42,564 nucleotides of DNA from a bacterium (GTDB lineage: Bacteria > Planctomycetota > Planctomycetia > Pirellulales > UBA1268). Position 1 is the first letter of the stretch, and each line of letters begins with the position of its first letter. The notes beneath the pieces were generated by a model. That model was not told the origin of the DNA. It worked only from the letters and a program-made list of their open reading frames with translations, and did no database searches. Location of the stretch: NCBI GenBank assembly GCA_029978085.1, contig JAPOJV010000012.1, positions 1 to 42,564 of the forward strand, written 5' to 3'. Positions 35,625 through 42,564 of the stretch are shown piece after piece. Made by a program: the position numbers and the translations under genes.

Positions 35625-35666
35625 ATACGCTACGGATTCGGGATGAAGCGTATCTCAAGCGTATCT
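35625..35666 (+). promoter_or_regulatory. Repeated AGCGTAT boxes upstream of TPR gene
   Basis: AAGCGTATCT appears twice in tandem (35646-35655 and 35657-35666), and the inverted form ATACGCT lies at 35625-35631. This sits between the divergent permease and TPR genes. It is a plausible operator array, but no promoter hexamers can be assigned with confidence. Confidence 0.35.
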
Positions 35667-35718
35667 AAGGCTGAACGGCCTCGTACTCATCCGGGGTCCC
35701 ATCGCAGGGGAGCACATT

Positions 35719-37116
35719 ATGACACGTCGGTTGCCGTCCGTTTGCGGTTTCGTGGGCCGGAGCCTGGCATCGGCCGGGCTGGCAGTGGCGGTGGTCGTCG
35801 TCGCGACGCTCGCGGTTGCCCGTCCCGCCCAGGCCCAGGTCACGGCCCAGTCGCTGATCGGCAAGGCGGTCTCCGACGACAGCCTGAACAAGGAGATCAC
35901 CAACGCCATCTCCCGGTTCCGCGACCGCGACATCGACGGCTGCCGCGCCGTGCTCGAGCGGGCGAAGTCCAACAATCCGAAGCTGCCCCCGCCGGGCGTG
36001 ATGATGGCGATGCTGTGGCTGAGCGTGAACCAGCTCGGCCCGGCCCGCGCCGAGCTCGAAGACACGGCCGTGAAGTTTTCGGCGGATCCGGAGCCCTACC
36101 TGATGCTCGGCGATCTCGCCTTCCAGGAGCGGCGGGTGACCGAGGCCGACGTGCTGTTCGCAAAGGCCACGGCCCTCACGGCCGCCTTCAACGAGAATCC
36201 GAAGCGGAAGCGTGATTTCGACATCCGCTGCAGTGCCGGGGCCGCCGCTGTGGCCGAGGCCCGCAAGCAGTGGGACGCTGCCCAGAAGCATCTCACTGCG
36301 TGGCTCGCGCTCGATCCCGACAACGCCAGTGCCCACCAGCGGATGGGCATCGTGCTCTTTCAGCTGGGCAAGGAGGTTGAGTCGCTGGGCGAGTTTCGTG
36401 AGGCCCGCAAGCTCGATGAGAAGGCCGTGCAGCCGGAGCTGGCATTGGCCCGGCTGTACGACGACGCCAAGAAGCGAGACACCGCCAAGAAGCTGATCGA
36501 GCAGGCGATCAAGGCCTCGCCGAACGATGCGGCGGTCCAGCTCGCAGCGTCGCAGTGGTACCTCGGCCAGAACGACCTGGAGACTGCGAAGCAGGGGGCC
36601 GAGACGGCTCTCAAGCTCGATCCGCGGAGCCTGGAGGCGAAGGTGGTGCGGGGGGCGATCGCCCGCGTGGCCCGCGATTACAAGACGGCCGAGAAGTTCT
36701 TCAACGAGGCCCACGTGCAGTCGCCGGGGAACTTTCCGGCGAGCAACTCGCTGGCGCTCGTGCTGATCGAATCCGACGACAAGGACGCGCGGCAGCGGGC
36801 CATGGAGATGGCCGAGGCCAACGTGGCCATGCACCGCGAGAACTCGCCGCAGCAGGTGAATGCCCTCACGACGCTGGCCTGGGTCTACTACAAGCTCGGC
36901 CGCCGCGAGGACGCGGAGAAGATTCTGGAGCAGATCTCGCGGAACAACGCGCTGACGACCGACGGCGCGTATTACGTGGCGAAGCTGCTGGCCGACCGCG
37001 GCGAGAAGGATCGGGCCCGCAAGATCCTCGAGGAGGTGCTGGAGAACGAGCCGATGTTCGCCACGCGCCCCGACGCCGTCGATCTGCTCGCGAAGTTGAA
37101 GAAGGACGGCGAGTAG
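35719..37116 (+). CDS. Secreted TPR protein
   Basis: 465 residues. The signal peptide ends in TLAVARPAQAQ (cleavage about residue 39-40). The remainder is a solenoid of roughly nine tetratricopeptide repeats, for example AEARKQWDAAQKHLTAWLAL, VQPELALARLYDDAKKRD, AVQLAASQWYLGQNDLETAK, ALTTLAWVYYKLGRREDA and AYYVAKLLADRGEKDRARKI. Periplasmic protein-interaction scaffold; partners unknown. It stands alone between a possible operator region and a GTAG palindrome. Confidence 0.85.
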   Translation: MTRRLPSVCGFVGRSLASAGLAVAVVVVATLAVARPAQAQVTAQSLIGKAVSDDSLNKEITNAISRFRDRDIDGCRAVLERAKSNNPKLPPPGVMMAMLWLSVNQLGPARAELEDTAVKFSADPEPYLMLGDLAFQERRVTEADVLFAKATALTAAFNENPKRKRDFDIRCSAGAAAVAEARKQWDAAQKHLTAWLALDPDNASAHQRMGIVLFQLGKEVESLGEFREARKLDEKAVQPELALARLYDDAKKRDTAKKLIEQAIKASPNDAAVQLAASQWYLGQNDLETAKQGAETALKLDPRSLEAKVVRGAIARVARDYKTAEKFFNEAHVQSPGNFPASNSLALVLIESDDKDARQRAMEMAEANVAMHRENSPQQVNALTTLAWVYYKLGRREDAEKILEQISRNNALTTDGAYYVAKLLADRGEKDRARKILEEVLENEPMFATRPDAVDLLAKLKKDGE

Positions 37117-37141
37117 CCAGAGGCCCGTGGTGCGCAGCCTG

Positions 37142-37178
37142 TAGCGGCAGATTGGTAATCTGCCACTTCCGTGCTACT
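37142..37178. repeat. GTAG-headed palindrome, third type
   Basis: GTAGC (37142-37146), then a perfect 8-bp stem GGCAGATT (37147-37154) with its complement at 37158-37165 and a 3-base loop, then GCTAC at 37174-37178, so the foot is mirrored. It lies between the TPR gene and a convergent small gene whose stop codon (TAG, minus strand, 37174-37176) is part of the mirrored foot. The layout resembles a short REP unit. Confidence 0.65.
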
Positions 37179-37497
37179 CGCCGGCCGGCACTGGCGGCAC
37201 CGGCTCCGGCATCACGCGGATCGTCATGCCGCTCGGCATCCCCTTCGGCTGCGGCGTTGTCGGGGCCTGCGCCGTGGGGCGGGCCCGCATGGCCCGCCGG
37301 CGGGCGCGGATGCGGTCGCTCCGCAGCGGGATGCCTGGATAGGCCTCGATCGGCACCTCGAGGCTCGGCAGGCCGATCCGGCTGCCATCACCGAAGTAGG
37401 TGAACATCTCGATCGCCAGGCAGGCCGGCGCGGCCGTAGCTGCGAGCAAGGCGGCAAGGATCACGTGCCGTGCGATCGATCGAGAATGGCGGATCAT
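37174..37497 (-). CDS. Small secreted Pro/Arg-rich protein
   Basis: 107 residues from the ATG at 37495-37497; a longer start at 37524 is possible. MIRHSRSIARHVILAALLAA is a signal peptide with cleavage near PACLA. The mature part is short (IEMFTYFGDGSRIGLPSLEV), followed by an Arg-rich stretch (SDRIRARRRAMRARP) and a Pro-rich tail. No family recognised. Planctomycete genomes hold many such short secreted proteins. Its stop lies within repeat DNA, so its C-terminus may have been altered by repeat insertion. Confidence 0.5.
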   Translation of the reverse strand: MIRHSRSIARHVILAALLAATAAPACLAIEMFTYFGDGSRIGLPSLEVPIEAYPGIPLRSDRIRARRRAMRARPTAQAPTTPQPKGMPSGMTIRVMPEPVPPVPAGE

Positions 37498-37627
37498 GCG
37501 GTGCTGCGGCTCAGGGAAGGGCATGCGACGACAGGTTGCCGTCTGGGATCTATCGACCACCGCCGTCTCGGCCGCCGCACGATTCACCCGCATCCTGCGC
37601 AATCAACGCAATCAGTACGGTCTGGGG

Positions 37628-37794
37628 CCGTAGTCCGCACACTCCGCCCGTAGTCCGCACACTCCGTGTGCGGTTGGAGCTGTGAAGGCCGAGCGGCCGG
37701 GCTATTCGTCCGGACGTTCGCTGGGCCTGCAAGGGAATAGTGCGGGCCTTCGGTGTTTCGGCCGTGGGCCACATGCGGAGCATGTGGACTACGG
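37628..37794. repeat. REPIN-like element, family 1, copy B (147 bp) with partial duplicate end
   Basis: The full element spans 37648-37794: CCGTAGTCC plus palindrome CCGCACAC-TCC-GTGTGCGG at the left, and CCACATGC-GGA-GCATGTGG (37769-37787) plus ACTACGG at the right. It is in opposite orientation to the copy at 30943-31087. A partial copy of the left end (CCGTAGTCCGCACACTCCG) precedes it at 37628-37646, suggesting tandem end duplication. It occupies most of the gene-free stretch 37498-37855; nothing else was recognised there. Confidence 0.82.
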
Positions 37795-37855
37795 CGCAGA
37801 CGGATGCGAAGGGCGGGCGTAACGAGGCCACTGCGCCGTGCGGTAGGCTTGCGGC

Positions 37856-38794
37856 ATGGACGACTCAACGGCCTTACTCGTTGGCTGCGGCAGTGCCCTC
37901 GTCGTGGCGGTGGCCGCGGCCGTTGGAGCCTGGCTCGTGCGGGGATCGACAGCCGTGCCGGCTGCCTGGTGGGCGGTGGCCGCGGCGGGATCGCTCGCTG
38001 CGGAGATGGCCGCACGGGCCACAGGCGGCCTCGCCGACCCGGCCACCGGTGCCGCCGCGCGGCTCGTCAGCCTCGCCCTCGCGGTCTGCCCCACGATGTC
38101 GCTGCTTGGAGCCAAGCGACCGCAGCATGGCGTCTGGCAGTTCATCGTCGCCAGCCTCGGCGTCGTGCTCGCGCTGCCCGCCCTTTCGGCCACGCTCGTG
38201 CGGCCCGGCACGCCTCCTGACGTCCACATGCTGGAGCGCGGCTTTCTCTTGATTCTGCTCATCGTCGGCTGGATGAACTTCATCGGCACGCGGCACGGGG
38301 CCGCTGCCACGCTCGTGACGGTCGGGCTGGCTGTGCTCGCGCGGGGGGTTCTGCCGTTCGTGCCGACGGGCCTGGCGGAGTCGTCGGCGCCGCAGTTCGA
38401 GGCGATCGCCTGTGGCAGCCTCGCCCTCGGGGCAGCCATCGCCGCCGCCCAGTCCGCATGGGCCGCGTGGCAGTCGCGTCGCGAACGAGCGGCCCCGTTG
38501 ATCGCCGCGCTGGTCGGGCCCTCCTACGCCGCGATCCGCGAAACGTTCGGTGCCGCCTGGACGCTGCGGATCGCCGAGCGGTTCAACACCGTGGCCGCCG
38601 AGCGGGGCTGGCCCTGCCGGCTGCACTTTCGTGGGCTCGAGTTCGGGGGCGATCCCGACGACACGGCCTGGCAGCGTGACGCCCTGCGGGCCCTCCGGGC
38701 GCTGTTCCGTCGGTTCGTCACCGCCGACTGGCTCGCTCGGCATGGCTGGCCCGATCAGCCAGATGGCGTAGCCCCCTTGAAGGAAGGGCGTTAG
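37856..38794 (+). CDS. Membrane protein of unknown function
   Basis: 312 residues. The first about 205 residues hold six or seven hydrophobic helices (starting LLVGCGSALVVAVAAAVGAW; later FIVASLGVVLALPALSATLV). The C-terminal 100 residues are soluble and end in RFVTADWLARHGW, with ERFNTVAAERGWPCRLHFRG and FGGDPDDTAWQRDALRALRA before it. No catalytic motif is apparent. The nearest neighbours give no functional clue. The family was not recognised. Confidence 0.7.
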   Translation: MDDSTALLVGCGSALVVAVAAAVGAWLVRGSTAVPAAWWAVAAAGSLAAEMAARATGGLADPATGAAARLVSLALAVCPTMSLLGAKRPQHGVWQFIVASLGVVLALPALSATLVRPGTPPDVHMLERGFLLILLIVGWMNFIGTRHGAAATLVTVGLAVLARGVLPFVPTGLAESSAPQFEAIACGSLALGAAIAAAQSAWAAWQSRRERAAPLIAALVGPSYAAIRETFGAAWTLRIAERFNTVAAERGWPCRLHFRGLEFGGDPDDTAWQRDALRALRALFRRFVTADWLARHGWPDQPDGVAPLKEGR

Positions 38795-38893
38795 ACTGCG
38801 CGTCTCGCACTCCGGCAGTGAACCGAGCCGGCCCCGGTGCCGTACCGAACCTCACGTTTCCATGTGATCGATTGAACCCTTTGGAGCCTCATC

Positions 38894-39220
38894 ATGGCCG
38901 ATGCCCCCCAGTCTTCCCGTTCCGCTGAGCAGATGCCCGTGCCCGTCGACGAGTCGCACATCGTCGCCACCTACGCGAACTTTTGCCGCGTCACCGGCAC
39001 GCCCGAGGAGCTGATCGTCGACTTCGGCCTCAACAAGCAGGTGGCCGGCACGTCGCCCGAGACGATCCAGCTCACGCAGCGGATCATCGTCAACTTCTAC
39101 ACCGCCAAGCGGCTGGCAGCGGCCCTCGTGATGGCGGTGCAGCGGCACGAGCAGGCGTTCGGCCAGCTCGAGACCGACGTGCAGAAGCGGATCGTGCATC
39201 AGCAGTCCGCGAAGGCCTGA
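38894..39220 (+). CDS. DUF3467 protein
   Basis: 108 residues with the DUF3467 signature: HIVATYANFCRVTGTPEELI, then VDFGLN, then ETIQLTQRIIVNFYTAKRLA and ALVMAVQRHEQAFG. The family is small, soluble and uncharacterised. It lies 42 bases ahead of a GAF-HlyD gene, followed by another HlyD and a PqqD-like gene, so it is probably part of that operon. Confidence 0.88.
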   Translation: MADAPQSSRSAEQMPVPVDESHIVATYANFCRVTGTPEELIVDFGLNKQVAGTSPETIQLTQRIIVNFYTAKRLAAALVMAVQRHEQAFGQLETDVQKRIVHQQSAKA

Positions 39221-39262
39221 CCGCCGGCCCGGCCGCGGGCCTGCGTCGAGGAATAACCAGCC

Positions 39263-41329
39263 ATGAGCAGTGACGGGCAGGAAGAGATTCGCTGGTTCCT
39301 CGAGCAGGTCGCGCGGCTCGGCCAGTCGGCCGGGGGCGAGGCGGAGTATTTCCAGGGAGTGCTGGGCATCGTGCTCCAGGCGATGGAGGCGCCGGCCGGC
39401 CTCGTCTGGACGCTCGGCGACAGCGGGCGGGTCGAGCCGATCTGCCATGCCGGCGTCGAGCAGACGGGCATCGCCGCGTCCGAGGAGGCGCAGCAGGCCC
39501 ACAATGCCCTCGTGCAGACCTGCTATGGCAGCCCCGCCGGGCTGATCGTGCCGCCGCGTGCGCAGCTCACCGGCCCCGACGGCGCCGTGCTCGCCACGAA
39601 CCCCACCGACCTGCTCGTGGTCACGGCCCCGTTCGCCCGCGGCGGCAACCGCGCGGGACTCATCGAGGTGTTTCACCAGCCCAATGCCGACGACGTGCAG
39701 CGGGGCTACCTGGTTTTCCTGGAGCAGATCGCGGCGCTCACCGCCCAGTACCTCGGCCAGCGGCAGCTCGTCACGCTCGACGAGCAGCAGACGGCGCTCT
39801 CGCAGGTGGAGCGGTTTTCGCGGGCCGTGCACGAGTCGCTCGATCCGGTGGCCACGGCGTTCGTGCTGGCCAACGAGGCGCGGCGGATCATCGGCTGCGA
39901 CCGCGTGAGCGTGCTCGTGGAGCGGCGGCGGAAGCTACGGCTCGAGGCCGTGAGCGGCCAGGAGTCGGTGGAGCGGCGGGCGTCGGCCGTGCAGGCGATC
40001 GAGGCGCTCGTGCGGGTGGTGGCCAAGGCGGGCGATCCGCTGTGGCATCCCGACGTGAGCCGCGAGCTGCCGCCGCAGATCGAAGAGGAGCTGGAGCACT
40101 ACATCGATGAGTCGCATGCCACGGCGCTGGCGATCATCCCGCTGCATAAGCCGAAGCCCACGCCCGTCGTGAAGCCGGGCGGCGTCGATGCCGTGGCCGT
40201 GGCGAAGGCCGAGGCCGGGCTGTCGACCGCAGGCGAGCTCGTGGGCGCACTCGTGGCCGAGTGGTTCGCGTCGAGCTCCTTCGATGGCGGCAAGCGGGCC
40301 CGCGTCGATCTCGTGGCCGAGCACGGCAAGGTGGCGCTGGCCAACTCGCTGACCCACACCTCGCTGCCCCTCTATCCGCTCATCAATCTCGCGGGCAAGT
40401 CGCGGGTGCTCACCACGGCCCGCAATCTGCCCCGCACGATCCTCGCGGTCTTGGGAACGCTCGCGGCCCTGGCGGCGCTCGTGTTCGTGCCGGCCGAGCT
40501 GCGACTGGAGGGCAAGGGTACGCTCGAGCCGGTGCATCGCCGCGACGTGTTCGCCGGCATCGAGGGAGTGGTGGAGAAGCTGGAGCCCGGGCTCGAGCAC
40601 GGTGCGCCGGTGAAACAGGGACAGCTCCTGGCCACGCTCCGCAACACCGATCTGGAGGTGGCGTTGGCCGACGTGCTCGGCCGCCGGGCGTCGAGCGAGG
40701 AGCAGCTGGCCTCGACGAAGCGGTCGCTGCTCGAAGACGACAAAATCTCGGCCGACGAAAAAATCCGCCTAGCCGGCCGCAAGGCCCAGTTGCAGCGAGA
40801 GATCGAGAGCCTGGAGCAGCAGGAGCAGCTCTATCGCTCGAAGAAGGAGGATCTCCTGGTCCGCAGCCCGATCGACGGCGTGATCGTCACCTGGCAGGTC
40901 CGCGACCGGCTGTTGCTGCGGCCGGTCGAGAAGGGGCAGGTGTTGATGAGCGTGGCCGACAAGACCGGCCCGTGGGAGCTGGAGGTCAACATGCCCGACG
41001 ACCGGCTCGGCCACGTGAATCGCGCCGCCGCGGAGGCGAAAGCGGCCGGCCGTGACCTTACGGTCGATTACATCCTCGCCACCGATCCCGGCACGCGACA
41101 CTACGGCGTCGTCAAGGAGATTCACGAGCAGGCGGAGGTCCGCGGCGAAGAAGGCAACACGGTGCTGGTGCGGGTGACGATCGATCCGGAGCGGCACGAG
41201 AAAGAGGAGCTGGGGGCAGGTGCGAGCGTGACGGCCCGGATCGCCTGCGGCCAGCGGCCGCTCGGCTATGTCTGGTTCCACGACGTGCTGTCGTTCATTC
41301 AGACACAGATCCTGTTTCGGCTGTGGTGA
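39263..41329 (+). CDS. GAF-domain HlyD-type membrane fusion protein
   Basis: 688 residues. The N-terminal cytoplasmic half carries two GAF-like modules, about 15-180 (VLQAMEAPAGLVWTLGDSGR) and 190-350 (FVLANEARRIIGCDRVSVLV). A helix at about 389-411 (TILAVLGTLAALAALVFVPA) crosses the membrane. The rest is a HlyD adaptor: EGKGTLEPVHRRDVFAGIEG, VVEKLEPGLEHGAPVKQGQL, a coiled coil at about 470-535, then the second lipoyl half (VRSPIDGVIVTWQVRDRLLL) and beta-barrel. A sensor-like GAF joined to an export adaptor is unusual. Probable partner of the next two genes. Confidence 0.87.
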   Translation: MSSDGQEEIRWFLEQVARLGQSAGGEAEYFQGVLGIVLQAMEAPAGLVWTLGDSGRVEPICHAGVEQTGIAASEEAQQAHNALVQTCYGSPAGLIVPPRAQLTGPDGAVLATNPTDLLVVTAPFARGGNRAGLIEVFHQPNADDVQRGYLVFLEQIAALTAQYLGQRQLVTLDEQQTALSQVERFSRAVHESLDPVATAFVLANEARRIIGCDRVSVLVERRRKLRLEAVSGQESVERRASAVQAIEALVRVVAKAGDPLWHPDVSRELPPQIEEELEHYIDESHATALAIIPLHKPKPTPVVKPGGVDAVAVAKAEAGLSTAGELVGALVAEWFASSSFDGGKRARVDLVAEHGKVALANSLTHTSLPLYPLINLAGKSRVLTTARNLPRTILAVLGTLAALAALVFVPAELRLEGKGTLEPVHRRDVFAGIEGVVEKLEPGLEHGAPVKQGQLLATLRNTDLEVALADVLGRRASSEEQLASTKRSLLEDDKISADEKIRLAGRKAQLQREIESLEQQEQLYRSKKEDLLVRSPIDGVIVTWQVRDRLLLRPVEKGQVLMSVADKTGPWELEVNMPDDRLGHVNRAAAEAKAAGRDLTVDYILATDPGTRHYGVVKEIHEQAEVRGEEGNTVLVRVTIDPERHEKEELGAGASVTARIACGQRPLGYVWFHDVLSFIQTQILFRLW

Positions 41330-41359
41330 CAAGGCCCTCGGGGCAGAGGAAGGCAAATC

Positions 41360-42286
41360 ATGAGCGGATGCAGGTGGATCGCGGCGGTGGTGGTGATCAC
41401 GGTGGTGGCGGGCCTCGTGCCGCCGGCGTTGGCCGTGGCCAATCCCAACGGCGAGCCGGTGCTGGAGCGGTGTCTCGTGTCGCTCGCCGACGAGGCGAAG
41501 GTGCCGGCCCAGGAGGCGGGCGTGCTCGTGGAACTCGCCGTCCGCGAGGGCGACAAGGTGACGAAGGGGCAGGTCATCGCCCGGATCGCCGACGACCAGC
41601 CGCAGATGGAGAAGCGGCGGGCCAAGGCGGAGCACGAGCAGGCGGTGGCCAAGGCCCAGAGCGACGTGGACGTCCGCTATTCCGAGAAGGCCGAAGGTGT
41701 GGCACAGAAGGCCTTCGAGAAGGCCGAGCAGTCCCACCGGTCGGTGCAGGGGGCCGTGACGGAGGTGGAACGCGACCGGCTCAAGCTCGAATGGGAGAAG
41801 GCGTCGCTGCAGATCGAGCAGGCCCAGCTGGAGCGGCGGCTGGCGGCCCTGGCCGCGGACGCCAAGCAGGTGGAGGTGGATGCCGCCGACAAGGCGATCG
41901 AGCGGCGGATGATCCGCTCTCCGATCGACGGCGTGATCGAGGATCTCTCGAAGCATCAGGGCGAATGGCTGCAGCCGGGCGACATGCTGGCCCACGTGCT
42001 CCGCACCGACACGCTGCGGGTGGAAGGCTACATCGACGCGGCCAGTTGGGACCCGGGCGAGGTTCGCGATCGGCCCGTCACCGTCAGCGTCACGCTCGCC
42101 AACGGCAAGCAGGAGCAGTTCACGGGACGGATCGTATTCGTGAGCGAACGGGTGGAGAGCGGCGGCGACTACCGCGTGTATGCCGACGTCCCCAACCGCC
42201 GCGGCGCCCCGTCCGGCGAATGGCTCCTGCGAGCCGGCCAGACAGCCAAGATGACGATCCACGCCTCGCAGCCCCCCGCGCGGTAG
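41360..42286 (+). CDS. HlyD-family periplasmic adaptor
   Basis: 308 residues with signal peptide (cleavage near ALA-VAN). The first lipoyl half (VPAQEAGVLVELAVREGDKV and TKGQVIARIADDQ) and the second (MIRSPIDGVIEDLSKHQGEW and LQPGDML) flank a coiled coil at about 75-180. A beta-barrel domain follows to the C-terminus. Adaptors of this kind bridge an inner-membrane transporter and the outer envelope. It is 30 bases after the GAF-HlyD gene and 23 bases before the PqqD-like gene, consistent with one operon. Confidence 0.88.
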   Translation: MSGCRWIAAVVVITVVAGLVPPALAVANPNGEPVLERCLVSLADEAKVPAQEAGVLVELAVREGDKVTKGQVIARIADDQPQMEKRRAKAEHEQAVAKAQSDVDVRYSEKAEGVAQKAFEKAEQSHRSVQGAVTEVERDRLKLEWEKASLQIEQAQLERRLAALAADAKQVEVDAADKAIERRMIRSPIDGVIEDLSKHQGEWLQPGDMLAHVLRTDTLRVEGYIDAASWDPGEVRDRPVTVSVTLANGKQEQFTGRIVFVSERVESGGDYRVYADVPNRRGAPSGEWLLRAGQTAKMTIHASQPPAR

Positions 42287-42309
42287 CACCGCCGCACCGG
42301 CGAACCCTC

Positions 42310-42564
42310 ATGGCCACCGCCGACGCTTTTCGTTCGAGCACGACCCGCGGTGTGAGCCTGCGTCGCCGGGGTGATCTCGTCGTCAACCGGCAGGTCTACC
42401 AGGGGCAGGCCTGGTGGGTCGTGAAAGACCCGATCTCGCTCCACTACTTCCGGTTTCGGCCCGAGGAGTATGCCCTGCTCGCGATGCTCGACGGCGAGAC
42501 GAGCCTCGAGCAGTTGAAGGAGCGGTTCGAGGCGAAGTTTCCGCCGCGGCGGATCACGGTGGAG
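42310..42564 (+). CDS. PqqD-like N-terminus of a probable M50/HlyD export protein (C-terminus beyond window)
   Basis: 85 codons from the ATG at 42310 to the window end. After a polar start, LRRRGDLVVNRQVYQGQAWW and VVKDPISLHYFRFRPEEYAL then LLAMLDGETSLEQLKERFE resemble a PqqD-like peptide-binding winged fold. In planctomycetes this module commonly begins large membrane proteins with an M50 zinc-protease-like region and a HlyD tail; that continuation is an expectation, not seen here. Confidence 0.7.
   Translation, partial: MATADAFRSSTTRGVSLRRRGDLVVNRQVYQGQAWWVVKDPISLHYFRFRPEEYALLAMLDGETSLEQLKERFEAKFPPRRITVE

Overview
The window is a high-GC, gene-dense bacterial segment. Its protein architectures point to the phylum Planctomycetota, most likely a Pirellulales-type organism: a Rieske/cytochrome b6/giant multihaem cytochrome operon joined to an A2-type aa3 oxidase, DUF3467, GAF-HlyD and PqqD-like/HlyD clusters, and many TPR and lipoprotein genes. 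This assignment is inferred from gene content only. No rRNA, tRNA, CRISPR array, integrase or intact transposase was recognised.

Layout. (1) 1-2245, minus strand: a Gfo/Idh/MocA-type oxidoreductase (cut by the window edge) and purD, overlapping by 4 bases. (2) 2501-23624, plus strand: one long respiratory cluster. It encodes a Rieske protein with a repeated Ala/Pro/Lys extension, a b6-type cytochrome b that keeps the haem-ci cysteine, a long cytochrome b C-terminal subunit with APWY in place of PEWY, and a 1493-residue eight-haem cytochrome c with an internal PDZ-like domain. Two tandem cupredoxin-like proteins and a dihaem lipoprotein follow, then coxB, coxA, ctaA, ctaB, coxC, coxD, a SCO copper chaperone, DUF420, a small CxxC membrane protein and two related membrane proteins of unknown function. 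Read together, this is a quinol oxidising complex, its periplasmic electron carriers and its terminal oxidase with haem A and copper assembly factors. Malate dehydrogenase follows and ends at a strong hairpin. (3) 24830-25537: a hydrolase-fold protein lacking the expected catalytic Ser and His. (4) 25610-30932: a compact flagellar/type III export gate operon (degenerate HATPase-like protein, FliF, a FliO-FliP fusion, FliQ, FliR, and an FlhB that stops before its autocleaving domain). (5) 31104-38794: sulfotransferase, thioredoxin-like lipoprotein, TPR proteins, a duplicated ABC-2-type permease and membrane/secreted proteins of unknown function. (6) 38894 to the end: DUF3467, a GAF-HlyD membrane fusion protein, a second HlyD protein and the start of a PqqD-like protein, probably an uncharacterised export system.

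Intergenic spaces in the second half carry GTAG-headed palindromes arranged as inverted pairs (REPIN-like). Two copies of a roughly 146 bp element lie in opposite orientation at 30943-31087 and 37648-37794. A second palindrome family occurs at 20912-20962 and 33822-33897, and a third type sits at 37142-37178. Several of them overlap or abut the stop codons of neighbouring genes, including that of the truncated flhB.
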